Assembly (NCBI GenBank): GCA_003167555.1
Contig: PMSN01000014.1
Span: 1-64,000 of the forward strand
DNA: 64,000 bases
Direction: 5' to 3'
Origin: Spartobacteria bacterium
GTDB lineage: Bacteria > Verrucomicrobiota > Verrucomicrobiia > Chthoniobacterales > UBA10450
In this document: positions 29,741 to 37,914 of the stretch, piece after piece
Numbering within the stretch: the stretch's first letter is position 1
Layout: every line of letters starts with the position of its first letter
The notes under the pieces: model-generated
The model's input: the letters and a program-made list of their open reading frames with translations, nothing else
Told to the model about the DNA's origin: nothing
Databases searched by the model: none
Made by a program: the position numbers and the translations under genes

Positions 29741-31251
29741 TCATTGCCTCGCCCTTCGGCGGGACACTTTCACTGGAGAGACAGAAGGTCCTTGCGCCCT
29801 TCCGCGACAGCAACCAAACGTCGATGTACGCGGGCACGCTCCGAGCCTTGGGTGAGATCACGGACATAAATGAGATCGTGCGACAGCCCCACATCTTGGA
29901 GATCGGGCGCAAAGGTGCGCATGAATTGATCAAAGTGGCGGACCCTGCCTCCACACTTTTGCCAAACACTGTCGAGGCGAACGGGTTCAGCGCCTGGCTC
30001 CGTGGCCCGGGTGTGCGTTGTGGTCTGGCCACGGCGGGGATCGCGCTTCTTCTCATGGCCGGTTGGATCATCCTGAGCGTGGTCGATCGCAGGCTGGCCG
30101 GCGGCGGCGGCGTGCGGGATAAATTGAAACGCGCCTGCGCCAGCACTCCGATCTGGCTGATGATCGGCCTGCCGATCATTCTGTTTTCGGTCGCCACGTT
30201 CGCGGTTTCGGGCGACGCGGCGCTGGAACCACTGACGTTCTTCTCCGGGATCAGCATTTGGCCGAGCGAGATGCTTCGCCTGATCGCGTTGCTGCTCGCG
30301 ATCCATTTCATGATCAAGGCCCGGATCGATCTGGACACGAATGAAAAAGAATTAACCCGGCGCTTTGGTCTGGCGGAGCTGCCCATCGAGAAGTGGCGCT
30401 GGCGAAAAATGCGCATCGGCCTTCGGCGCTGGCACAAGGAGTACCCGGACTGGATGAAACCGGATGCTCAGTTCACCGCGAAGGAAGCCTGGACCGCTTA
30501 CCTGCGGCGCAATCAATTTTGGCCGCGGCTGATTCGCGTCGGCGTTCTCCTGGCGATTTACGCGGTTTTTTCCTACGGCGTTTTCGCGCTTTTCCAGACA
30601 CCGGTGGCGCCGGCCCGGGGCGACGCCGCGGTTCGCGCCGATTTTTGGATTCTGATTCCGGCGGTGATTGGGATGATGCTTCTCACATTCTACGTCGTCG
30701 ATGCGATCCGGTTGAACAGCAATTTCATTCGGATCGTCACCGGCGGGGTGAGGCAGTGGGAGCCGGAAATTTCCGAGAGCCGCGGTCGGATTCCGCCGCT
30801 GGAGAAAGAGGATCTGGCGCGCTATTACGATATCGCCTTTGTCGCGGAGCGGACGGAGGTGGTGGCGCCACTGATCTGGTATCCGCTCATTGTCCTGGCG
30901 GTGATGGTGCTGGCCCGCTCCGCCTATTTCGATAATTGGACGTGGCCTTTCAGTTTGATTCTTATTTTCACTCTCAACGCCCTCTGGGCCTTTGGCGCTG
31001 CTGCTTTGCTCCGTCGCGCGGCGGAACAACTGCGCGCAGCCGCGATCAGCAGTCTGGAAGTGCTGCGGGCGGCGAGCTACAAGAGTCCGGAGCGGCAGGT
31101 AACGTTCGCGGAATTGATCGGCGAAATTCGCGGACTCAGGAAGGGCGCGTTCGCTCCCTTGAGCGAGCAACCATTTGTGCGCTCCGTCATTCTCCCCTCG
31201 GGCGGTCTCGGTCTGCTCGCCGTCGCCCAGCGCTTGCTCGATGTTTTTTAG
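29659..31251 (+). CDS. Same large membrane protein, C-terminal part
   Basis: Continuation in another frame: FPNAVFFTNNYDAHF, HNLIIASPFGGTL, then about six or seven membrane helices (GLATAGIALLLMAGWIILSV, LMIGLPIILFSVATFAV, PLIWYPLIVLAVMVLA and others) with a cytoplasmic basic region between. The segment LGSDxYDKL...ALRxxFPxAxFFT..DA, formed only across the frameshift, is a recurring pattern in large hypothetical proteins of environmental bacteria. An internal ATG at 29824 could start a separate product but would cut the soluble domain. Function unknown. Confidence 0.65.
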   Translation, partial: FPNAVFFTNNYDAHFERRDDWDDVHNLIIASPFGGTLSLERQKVLAPFRDSNQTSMYAGTLRALGEITDINEIVRQPHILEIGRKGAHELIKVADPASTLLPNTVEANGFSAWLRGPGVRCGLATAGIALLLMAGWIILSVVDRRLAGGGGVRDKLKRACASTPIWLMIGLPIILFSVATFAVSGDAALEPLTFFSGISIWPSEMLRLIALLLAIHFMIKARIDLDTNEKELTRRFGLAELPIEKWRWRKMRIGLRRWHKEYPDWMKPDAQFTAKEAWTAYLRRNQFWPRLIRVGVLLAIYAVFSYGVFALFQTPVAPARGDAAVRADFWILIPAVIGMMLLTFYVVDAIRLNSNFIRIVTGGVRQWEPEISESRGRIPPLEKEDLARYYDIAFVAERTEVVAPLIWYPLIVLAVMVLARSAYFDNWTWPFSLILIFTLNALWAFGAAALLRRAAEQLRAAAISSLEVLRAASYKSPERQVTFAELIGEIRGLRKGAFAPLSEQPFVRSVILPSGGLGLLAVAQRLLDVF

Positions 31252-31263
31252 CCGCGCCTTGGC

Positions 31264-32196
31264 TTACGGCAGCGAAAAATAATCGCTGCCTTGATAATTG
31301 CCGTCCATCGCCTTGGCGATCTGCATCAGGACGTCGTTCGCCAGCGTGCTCGCGCCGAACCGAAACAGATCGGGCGTCAGCCAGTCGTCGCCGAGGGTTT
31401 CCTTCAACATCACGAGATAGGCCAGCGCTTGCTTCGCCGTGCGGATGCCGCCGGCCGGTTTCATTCCGATGCGCAGACCGGTTTCGGAAAAGTGATCGCG
31501 AATCGCTTCCAGCATCACCAGCGTCACGGGCATCGTCGCCGCCGGACTCACTTTTCCCGTGGACGTCTTGATGAAATCCGCGCCGGCGCGCATCGCGATT
31601 TCGCTCGCGATTCGGACATTGTCGTAGGTTTGGATCTCGCCGGTTTCCAGAATCACTTTCAAATGCGCGGCGCCGCACGCTTCCTTCGTCGAGGAAATCT
31701 CATCGAAGACGCGGTCGTGATCGCCGGCCAGAAAGGCGCCGCGATCGATCACCATGTCGATCTCGTCCGCGCCATCGCGCGCCGCGCCGCGCACTTCCTG
31801 GAGCTTCAGCCGCAGCGGCATCTGTCCCGCCGGGAACGCCGTCGCCACCGATGCGACTTTGACGCCGGAGTTGCCGAGAAATTTTTTCGCGACGCGCACG
31901 AAGTTGGGATAAACGCAGACCGCTGCGCACGGAGGCACGCCGTAGCGCGGGTCGGCCGGCTGCATCGCCTTGCGGCAGACGAACGCGACTTTTCCCGGCG
32001 TGTCGCGCCCCTCGAGCGTCGTCAGGTCCATCATCGACATCGCGAGCTTGAGGCCGGCGACTTTTGCCGAAGTCTTGATGCTGCGTTTCTCGAACGCGGC
32101 GGCGCGTTCCTCGACCATAATTCGGTCGATGGTCGGGATTTGCCCGGACGACGGAGACCTGCCGTTGCGGTTTTTCGAAAGGGCGAGAGTATTCAT
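31264..32196 (-). CDS. deoC: Deoxyribose-phosphate aldolase
   Basis: Cleaves 2-deoxyribose 5-phosphate to glyceraldehyde 3-phosphate and acetaldehyde. A 310-residue class I aldolase with a longer N-terminus than E. coli DeoC. Landmarks: TTLEGRDTPGKV, AAVCVYPNFV, GADEIDMVIDRG, HLKVILETG (proton-relay Lys), DFIKTSTGK (Schiff-base Lys) and MKPAGGIRTAKQAL. It is convergent with the preceding membrane-protein gene, and its 3' end contains a hairpin. Confidence 0.95.
   Translation of the reverse strand: MNTLALSKNRNGRSPSSGQIPTIDRIMVEERAAAFEKRSIKTSAKVAGLKLAMSMMDLTTLEGRDTPGKVAFVCRKAMQPADPRYGVPPCAAVCVYPNFVRVAKKFLGNSGVKVASVATAFPAGQMPLRLKLQEVRGAARDGADEIDMVIDRGAFLAGDHDRVFDEISSTKEACGAAHLKVILETGEIQTYDNVRIASEIAMRAGADFIKTSTGKVSPAATMPVTLVMLEAIRDHFSETGLRIGMKPAGGIRTAKQALAYLVMLKETLGDDWLTPDLFRFGASTLANDVLMQIAKAMDGNYQGSDYFSLP
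31268..31290. terminator. Hairpin at the deoC 3' end, between convergent genes
   Basis: Perfect 8-bp stem GGCAGCGA/TCGCTGCC with a 7-base A-rich loop, inside the last codons of deoC and 17 bp past the stop of the convergent gene. No T-run; a bidirectional pause is possible. Confidence 0.35.
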
Positions 32197-32264
32197 GTGA
32201 GTAACCGCGGGGGCGAAGGGATAACAAATCGCCCCGGCCAGCTCAATCGCAAACCGGAACCGTC

Positions 32265-32960
32265 TTGAAAACTCTCGGCATCATAGGTGGGATCGGACCG
32301 GAATCGACGATCGATTACTACCACTCGATCATCCAGGTTTTCCGGACGCGGAAGCCTGAGGCCGGTTATCCTCCGCTCCTCATCAACAGCATCAATCTGG
32401 ACAAGCTGCGCGCCTTCGTCGAAGCCGGCGATTTCCGGGCGCTCGTCGAATACTTGCTGGAAGAGCTGTGGAAACTTCAGCGGGCGGGTGTCGATTTCGC
32501 CCTCGTGGCGGCGAACACGCCACACCTTGTCTTCGACGATTTGCAACGCGCGTCTCCGCTTCCGCTGCTCAGCATCGTGGAAGCAACTCGCGACGCAGCC
32601 CGGGCGCGCGGAATGAAGAGACTGGCGCTCTTCGGCACGCGCTTCACAATGCAAGCGCGGTTCTATCCGGATGTTTTTTCCCGGGACGGAATTGACGTGG
32701 TCGCGCCGAACCTGCCGGATCAGGATTACATCCACGACAAATACATGAATGAACTGATTAACGGCGTTTTCCTGCCCGAAACACGCGCCGGTTTGCTCGC
32801 CGTTGTCGGGAGGTTGAAAGAGACATCCGGCATCGATGGCGTGATTCTGGGAGGAACGGAACTTCCGCTCATCCTGCGAGAGAGCGCCTGCGAAGGAATT
32901 CCGTTTCTAAACACGACGAAGATCCATGTCGAAGCGGCCGTGGACCGCATGTCGTCCTGA
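32265..32960 (+). CDS. Aspartate/glutamate racemase family protein with changed catalytic Cys
   Basis: A 231-residue Asp/Glu racemase fold starting at TTG with GGAAC upstream. IIGGIGPESTIDYY is the family opening. The first catalytic loop reads VAANTPHLVFD and the second LGGTELPLIL, where active racemases usually have CNT (or ANT with Thr) and GCTE. The second-site Cys is therefore Gly. It may be a racemase with altered specificity, a decarboxylase/isomerase relative, or inactive. Stands alone, divergent from deoC. Confidence 0.8.
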   Translation: MKTLGIIGGIGPESTIDYYHSIIQVFRTRKPEAGYPPLLINSINLDKLRAFVEAGDFRALVEYLLEELWKLQRAGVDFALVAANTPHLVFDDLQRASPLPLLSIVEATRDAARARGMKRLALFGTRFTMQARFYPDVFSRDGIDVVAPNLPDQDYIHDKYMNELINGVFLPETRAGLLAVVGRLKETSGIDGVILGGTELPLILRESACEGIPFLNTTKIHVEAAVDRMSS

Positions 32961-32975
32961 GCCGTGTGGCGGCTC

Positions 32976-33633
32976 TCAGCTTGATGCCTGGCGTGAGGGG
33001 TCTTGCGGATCCGTGCTCCATTCCGCGCGCGTGGCGGAAATCAGCGGCGCCAATTGGATGAAGCTCCGGATCAAATACGCCAAATACAGCAGGAGGGTGA
33101 CGCCCTGGCAGGCGACCAGGATGAGGTGGCCGTTCTGGCGCAGGAAATAATCCGGCCGGGCGTGGATGGCGAAAGCGCAACCCGCGTTGAAAAGAAAAAT
33201 CGCCGGAATAACGAACATGATGTTGAGCCGTTGATCGCGCCCGACCATCCCATAGAGCCGGTTGCCGGCCGGCCCGGCGCTGTCTTTCATCCGCAGCTCG
33301 ATGATGCGCAGATCGTAAAAAAACAGCGCCCAGACGATGACGGCGTAAAGCGCCGTCAGGACAAACCACATGAAGGGATCGCCCAATCGCGTGAACGCGA
33401 GCGCAGGCGAGATAGAAAAAATTGTGCACGAACTCGATCGGCCATCGGATCAGAGTCAGCGTGTGGATGAGCGAGCGCGACCAGAAGAGCAGGATGATGA
33501 GGAGCCCGGTGCCGACATACGGCCAAGCGCCGGATTGGCCGCTGGAGAGGACCAGCCGCGCGTTATCGACCAGGAAGTAGAGCGCGACGCCTTGAATGAT
33601 GCTGCAAAGCGTCAACTCGATCTCGACGACCAT
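32976..33633 (-). pseudogene. Membrane protein gene broken by a frameshift
   Basis: Two frames join to give about 218 residues with six or so hydrophobic helices. The upstream frame (VVEIELTLCSIIQGVALYFL ... FVHNFFYLACA) loses hydrophobic character after about 33400, while the other frame takes up smoothly with AFTRLGDPFMWFVLTALYAV. One extra base, or a two-base loss, near 33400 explains it. No domain name recognised. Either an assembly error or a recent mutation. Confidence 0.55.
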
Positions 33634-33769
33634 CGAGTCGAGTTCTCGTCGGCTGCCACCAGGCGAAGTCACGACGCGAGTCGTAATCCGTCTGCGGGCC
33701 GAATGTCAACTGTCGCGCGTGGCGCGAAACCAAACGCGCCGACAGAACGGCGCGGCTCCGGCGCGGAAA

Positions 33770-33979
33770 TTACCGCGCGAGGACGACGTCTTTTTTTGTC
33801 CAGGCGTGGACTTGCTGACAATGCGGGCAAGTCAGCTTGTGATTCTTGAGCGGCGTGTCCGCGTAGAGATCTTCGTCGATCGTTAGGCCTGTCGCCGTCA
33901 GTTTGGCGGTGGCGGGGCATCGGACAAGTATACGTTTGATCATTGGAGTTTTTTTCTCGTTTGCCGCTGTGGTGGTCAT
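33770..33979 (-). CDS. Small Cys-motif protein following infA
   Basis: 69 residues (57 if ATG 33943 is used). RILVRCPATAKLTATGLTID followed by KLTCPHCQQVHAWTKKD suggests a single zinc-binding knuckle made of RCP and CPHC. Short proteins of this pattern are widespread in soil bacteria without known function. It starts 10 bp after the infA stop, so the two are probably co-transcribed. Confidence 0.6.
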   Translation of the reverse strand: MTTTAANEKKTPMIKRILVRCPATAKLTATGLTIDEDLYADTPLKNHKLTCPHCQQVHAWTKKDVVLAR

Positions 33980-33989
33980 AAAGATTGGG

Positions 33990-34208
33990 TTAGCCGAGCC
34001 GGTAAACGATTCGTGCTTTGTCGATGTCGTAAGGCGACATCTGTAGTTTTACTCGATCGCCCGTGGTTAGGCGAATAAAACGTTTGCGCATTTTTCCCGA
34101 GATATGCGCGAGGACGAGGTGGTCGTTAGCGAGCTGGACACGAAACATCGTGCCCGCGAGGACGGAAATGATTTTTCCCTCGAGTTCGATTGCTTTTTTG
34201 GAATCCAT
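33990..34208 (-). CDS. infA: Translation initiation factor IF-1
   Basis: 72-residue S1-type OB-fold protein: IELEGKIISVLAGTMFRVQL, then VLAHISGKMRKRFIRLTTGDRV and MSPYDIDKARIVYR, all diagnostic. Binds the 30S A-site during initiation. No clear Shine-Dalgarno is seen; a strong hairpin lies 12 bp upstream in the leader. Downstream of an RRM gene on the same strand. Confidence 0.96.
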   Translation of the reverse strand: MDSKKAIELEGKIISVLAGTMFRVQLANDHLVLAHISGKMRKRFIRLTTGDRVKLQMSPYDIDKARIVYRLG

Positions 34209-34220
34209 GGAGAGTTGCAG

Positions 34221-34248
34221 AACCGGCGCCCTTGGAAGAGCGCCGGTT
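34221..34248 (-). promoter_or_regulatory. Leader hairpin between the RRM gene and infA
   Basis: Perfect 9-bp stem AACCGGCGC/GCGCCGGTT with a 10-base loop, between the RRM stop and the infA start. No T-run follows. It could cap the RRM transcript, pause polymerase, or serve as a cold-responsive leader structure; only the hairpin itself is observed. Confidence 0.45.
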
Positions 34249-34268
34249 CGCAGATCAAAAGCGCTGGA

Positions 34269-34547
34269 TTAGTTCCGCGCTCCGGAGAATTGACGCGGGC
34301 GGTCTTCGCGAGCACGCGCTTCGTTGACGGTGAGAGTGCGTCCTTGCACTTCCTTGCCGTTGAGGGCGGCGACGGCCGCGTTGGCTTCCGTCGTGTCGGC
34401 CATGGAGACGAACGCAAAGCCGCGCGAGCGGCCGGTGGTGCGGTCCATCATCAGGGCAACGTCGGTGACTTTGCCGTGTTTTTCGAAAAGATCCTGGAGA
34501 TCGTTTTCAGTGGTCTCAAAAGAGAGATTACCTACGTACAGTTTCAT
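34269..34547 (-). CDS. RRM-type RNA-binding protein
   Basis: 92 residues, single RNA-recognition motif: RNP2 [12 protein letters not shown]1 RGFAFVSM, plus a short basic tail ([10 protein letters not shown]). ATG 34547 opens directly at the RRM strand 1; an upstream codon would add 20 residues with no conservation. Bacterial RRM proteins of this type are often cold-induced RNA chaperones. Lies before infA on the same strand. Confidence 0.92.
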   Translation of the reverse strand: MKLYVGNLSFETTENDLQDLFEKHGKVTDVALMMDRTTGRSRGFAFVSMADTTEANAAVAALNGKEVQGRTLTVNEARAREDRPRQFSGARN

Positions 34548-34730
34548 TGTGATTTTTTGGAGCAATACCTGCCAGCTACAGAGCCGTTCCCGAGAATCGG
34601 GTTTCAAATCACCACTGAGGAAAACTCAACTGACGATCTACCACGCAACGAACAAAACAGAACTTAATCCAATAGGCGGACACTTTCGTCTGCTTCGCCG
34701 GAAACGCAACCGATACTTCCCGAGCGAATT

Positions 34731-34964
34731 CCATCGAGTTTTTATGCCTTCGTTTGCCGGGCGATTGGACCGGCCTGGCCGGAAAAGTCGCCGACACCTT
34801 TTATGAGGTGATCGGCATGAACCAGCGTCTGGCGCGGGAGCTGAACGGGATCGGGCAGGCGGTCGGCAAGGAAGGGAGGAATTCGCAGCGGGCATCGCTC
34901 GGAGATGTCTCGGACGAGCGAAATGGCTCGCGTCATCGGCCTGATTCGCCTCGCGCGCGCCTAA
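34731..34964 (+). pseudogene. Fragment of a multi-HAMP sensor histidine kinase
   Basis: In the 550-bp stretch between the RRM gene and the next operon, one frame reads LRLPGDWTGLAGKVADTF ... VGKEGRNSQRASLGDVS, the linker sequence of long HAMP-array hybrid kinases. It then jumps, in another frame, to TSEMARVIGLIRL, which in intact proteins follows some 25 residues later. So it is a short relic with an internal deletion and frameshift. The rest of this stretch (34548-34730 and 34965-35098) shows no gene. Confidence 0.6.
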
Positions 34965-35098
34965 CCGGCCGGCGTTGGCGATTGCTTTCCGGGCGATTTG
35001 CCGCAACCATAACTCCGGTTTCATGGAGCGATTCGAAGGAAAACAAATTTGCGCGCAAGCCGGACCAGACTGACTCGTTCTATCAAGACCGGTTTTTC

Positions 35099-35776
35099 AT
35101 GGCTAAGTCGTTCTATCTTCTCATCGCGGTGGCAACTGCTTTCGGCCTCTATGACTCACGGGCGGCCGATGAAGAGAAGCCTCATGGCCGGGTTTGCATT
35201 TCCGTGGTCGACGGCCCATCGGGAAAAGAGGAAGCGTTCAAGGCGTCCACGACCTACAGACCGGGCACAACGGTGCGCGCACATGTCGATGCGAGTAACA
35301 AATGCACGGTCCTCATTGCCGCGCTGACGAAGGACGGCAAGCTCGCCAACGGTTGGCGGCCGCAACTATCCGATGTGCCGGAGGAATTCGAAGACATTGA
35401 GCTGCCGAAAGCGCCCGTAACTTGGGATTGGGCAGCGGCCAGTGCGCCTTTCGATCTTTACGTCTTGTTCCTGCCTTCCAGTTCGAAAGAAGTCGAGGAA
35501 GCAAAGAAGCTAGTCGCAGCGATGCAGGCGCCGAAAATGGATGAGCGTCTCCTGGCCATGCAGACCAACAAACTGCGTGAGCTGATCGGCCGCATCACGA
35601 GCGAGAAGGAGAAAGTGAATCAGGCGCCAATGACCGATCCGGAAGTCGGCGGCGTTTTTCGCGGAGCAGGCGACGCGGCCTTTCCCTGGCGCCAGTTCGC
35701 GCAAAGCATCAATTTCGGTGACGATCGGCCGGGCGTCCTGGTTCTTTCCAGCGCAGGCGCAAAGAATTCTCCGTGA
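35099..35776 (+). CDS. Secreted protein of unknown function (possible DUF4384-like)
   Basis: 225 residues with an N-terminal signal peptide (KSFYLLIAVATAFGLYDSRA). The mature part begins with GRVCISVVDGPSGKEEAF and TYRPGTTVRAHVDASNKCTV, a beta-rich pattern reminiscent of DUF4384, then a helical region. ATG 35099 is chosen because it begins the signal peptide; the open frame upstream belongs to the kinase relic. Its stop overlaps the CHASE2-cyclase start (GTGATG), so the two are coupled. Probably acts at or outside the inner membrane with the CHASE2 sensor. Confidence 0.7.
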   Translation: MAKSFYLLIAVATAFGLYDSRAADEEKPHGRVCISVVDGPSGKEEAFKASTTYRPGTTVRAHVDASNKCTVLIAALTKDGKLANGWRPQLSDVPEEFEDIELPKAPVTWDWAAASAPFDLYVLFLPSSSKEVEEAKKLVAAMQAPKMDERLLAMQTNKLRELIGRITSEKEKVNQAPMTDPEVGGVFRGAGDAAFPWRQFAQSINFGDDRPGVLVLSSAGAKNSP

Positions 35777-37881
35777 TGGCCGGCAACTCGGTCCGGGCTA
35801 ACCCGACTGGCGAACAAGTCTGGTTGCGATCTCCGTGGCCGTTGCTTCTCACGCTCTGCGGCCTGGCCGCCATCTGCGTGCTGGCTTTTGGAAGTCCGCT
35901 CGAGCCGCTCGAGATGCGCTGGTTCGGCCAGGTCTTGCGCTGGCGCTATGAGCGAGGCCTGGCTCCTCCGGTCGACCCGACCATTGTTCATGTCGACATC
36001 ACGCGGACAGACATGGAGAAGCTACCGACCCTCGAGCTCGAGTATCAAAACGCGGCCAATATCATCCGACAAACTACCGAGCTAGGCGCTCGCGTCGTGG
36101 CGTTCGATATTGTTTTCACGCGCGGCAATCAAAGCATGGCCGAGCCAATCCTGAAAGAGGTCGAGCGGACTAAGAGCGAAAATCGGAGTGTTATTTTCGC
36201 GGAAGCGCTTCTGCCTTCCGCGGAGGATGGGAAAGAAGAACGCATTCGCTCCTTTCCGTTTCGAGAGCGCCTGCCATCGGCCGGCTTGATTCATGTAAAG
36301 GCTGACGGTGATGGAGTTCTGCGGCGTTACGACTATGTCCATATCAGCTCGGAGAAATTCGAGCCTTCGTTGGCACTGGCCAGCTATCTTGCCTGGCGGG
36401 ACGTGGCTTGGGACACGGGTGTTACTTTTCCGCGGCAAGGAATCTTGCGTTGGGAGGAGATATCGAGCGATTTCACTACGATCGAGCCGCGCGAGCTGAA
36501 GCTTGATCCAGTTCTCCTGAACTATCGCAGTCCCTGGTCGGGATCAGGACCCGCGGCCTTCCGGCATTATAGTGTGGCGCAGCTTACCTCCCTCTATGAC
36601 GCGAGCCGGAAGAACAACGCACAGCCATTGACCAATGCAGTCGTGTTCGTGGCGTATTCCGGAGCCGGGCTGGGGGACACTGGCACGACTTCGCTGGCGG
36701 CGAACCAGCCTCGTGTGCTCCTGCATTCCACCGCGCTGAACGACCTGATGCAGCGCAACTGGATTCGCCGAAGCCCGCGCTGGGTCGACACACTGGCGAT
36801 CTGCGGCGTCGTGCTACTAGGAGCTATCGCAACGTTTCTGCGCGGGACATTACCCTTATTGCTCTTCTGGATCGCCGGTCTGGTGCTGGCTGGCGTTCTG
36901 AGTTGCCTGTCCATTGTGAAGGCAGGATGGGTGCCGGGTTTGGTAAACGCGAGCGTAGTCTGGAGCCTTGTGACCTTCGTAGAATTAGGCAGACGCCAGA
37001 GCTACGAGTTCATGCAGCGGCTCAAGCTTCGCTCGACCATGAGCCTCTATTTTTCCCCGCACATCATGGAGCATGTGTTGAAGAATCCCGGCTCGATGGA
37101 ACCGCAGGAAGCCGAGATCACTGTGCTCCTGACCGACCTGCGAAATTCGACATCGATCGCTGAGTCGGTCGGACCTGATGGAATGTTTCAGCTCCTTAAC
37201 CACGTCTTCGAAGCCCAAACCAAAGCAATTCTGGCTGAGGATGGCAGCATGGAGCATTTCCTCGGCGACCAATTCATGAGCTACTGGGGCGCGCCCGACG
37301 CGCAACCGGATGCGGCCGATCGCGCGTTCCGCGCTGCGCTAGGCCTCATCGCCGGGATGGAAGAGCTCCGCCCGAAACTGGACCCGAAGGTAAAAGCACT
37401 TTTCGGTTACGGCGTTGCGCTCCACAGCGGAATGGCTCTCATCGGCAACAAAGGATCGGCGCAACGTTTGGATTACGGCCTTGTAGGAGACTTGATCAAT
37501 TCCGCGGCCCGAGTGGAATCGCTCACGAAACATTATGGCGTGTTATTCCTCATCACGCGTGAAGCATTTGCAAAGCTATCCCAGCCGCCGATTACGCGCT
37601 TGATTGACAAGGTGGTGGTCAAAGGCAAGACACTGCCGCTTGAATTGCTCGAAGTAAGGCATCCTTTCGGCCCGCCTAACTTCGAGGAGATCGCGGAGCG
37701 ATACAACGTGGCTTTTAGCGATTACGAAGCGGGAGACTTTGTCGCGGCGGAACAAAAGTTCGGCGCTCTCCGGGATGAGGAGAAGGATGCGCCCAGCGCG
37801 CTCATGGCTGATAGGTGTAGAGAATTGATTGCTGATCCGCCCAAGGATTGGAAGGGAATTTATGAACTCCGAACGAAGTAG
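35773..37881 (+). CDS. CHASE2-domain class III adenylate/guanylate cyclase
   Basis: 702 residues. A membrane helix (22-40), an extracytoplasmic CHASE2 sensor (about 55-330; VDPTIVHVDITRTDMEKL, GARVVAFDIVFT), three membrane helices (about 339-403) and a cytoplasmic class III cyclase domain (about 440-640). Metal-binding Asp455 (LLTDLRNST) and Asp499 (FLGDQFMSYWG) are both present, with GIGLHxG-like GVALHSGMALIGNKGS and GDLINSAARVE, so it should be active. It makes cAMP or cGMP in response to an outside signal. Second gene of the + strand operon, 33 bp before the TPR-CHAT gene. Confidence 0.92.
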   Translation: MMAGNSVRANPTGEQVWLRSPWPLLLTLCGLAAICVLAFGSPLEPLEMRWFGQVLRWRYERGLAPPVDPTIVHVDITRTDMEKLPTLELEYQNAANIIRQTTELGARVVAFDIVFTRGNQSMAEPILKEVERTKSENRSVIFAEALLPSAEDGKEERIRSFPFRERLPSAGLIHVKADGDGVLRRYDYVHISSEKFEPSLALASYLAWRDVAWDTGVTFPRQGILRWEEISSDFTTIEPRELKLDPVLLNYRSPWSGSGPAAFRHYSVAQLTSLYDASRKNNAQPLTNAVVFVAYSGAGLGDTGTTSLAANQPRVLLHSTALNDLMQRNWIRRSPRWVDTLAICGVVLLGAIATFLRGTLPLLLFWIAGLVLAGVLSCLSIVKAGWVPGLVNASVVWSLVTFVELGRRQSYEFMQRLKLRSTMSLYFSPHIMEHVLKNPGSMEPQEAEITVLLTDLRNSTSIAESVGPDGMFQLLNHVFEAQTKAILAEDGSMEHFLGDQFMSYWGAPDAQPDAADRAFRAALGLIAGMEELRPKLDPKVKALFGYGVALHSGMALIGNKGSAQRLDYGLVGDLINSAARVESLTKHYGVLFLITREAFAKLSQPPITRLIDKVVVKGKTLPLELLEVRHPFGPPNFEEIAERYNVAFSDYEAGDFVAAEQKFGALRDEEKDAPSALMADRCRELIADPPKDWKGIYELRTK

Positions 37882-37914
37882 CGGGTTGGATGGTCAAACA
37901 GAGGTGCAATTGTC

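Noticed and set aside
34754-35098. 115-codon extension in front of the secreted protein
   Set aside because: The first part matches HAMP-kinase sequence and the signal peptide starts at 35099, so it is a fused reading of a relic and a gene.
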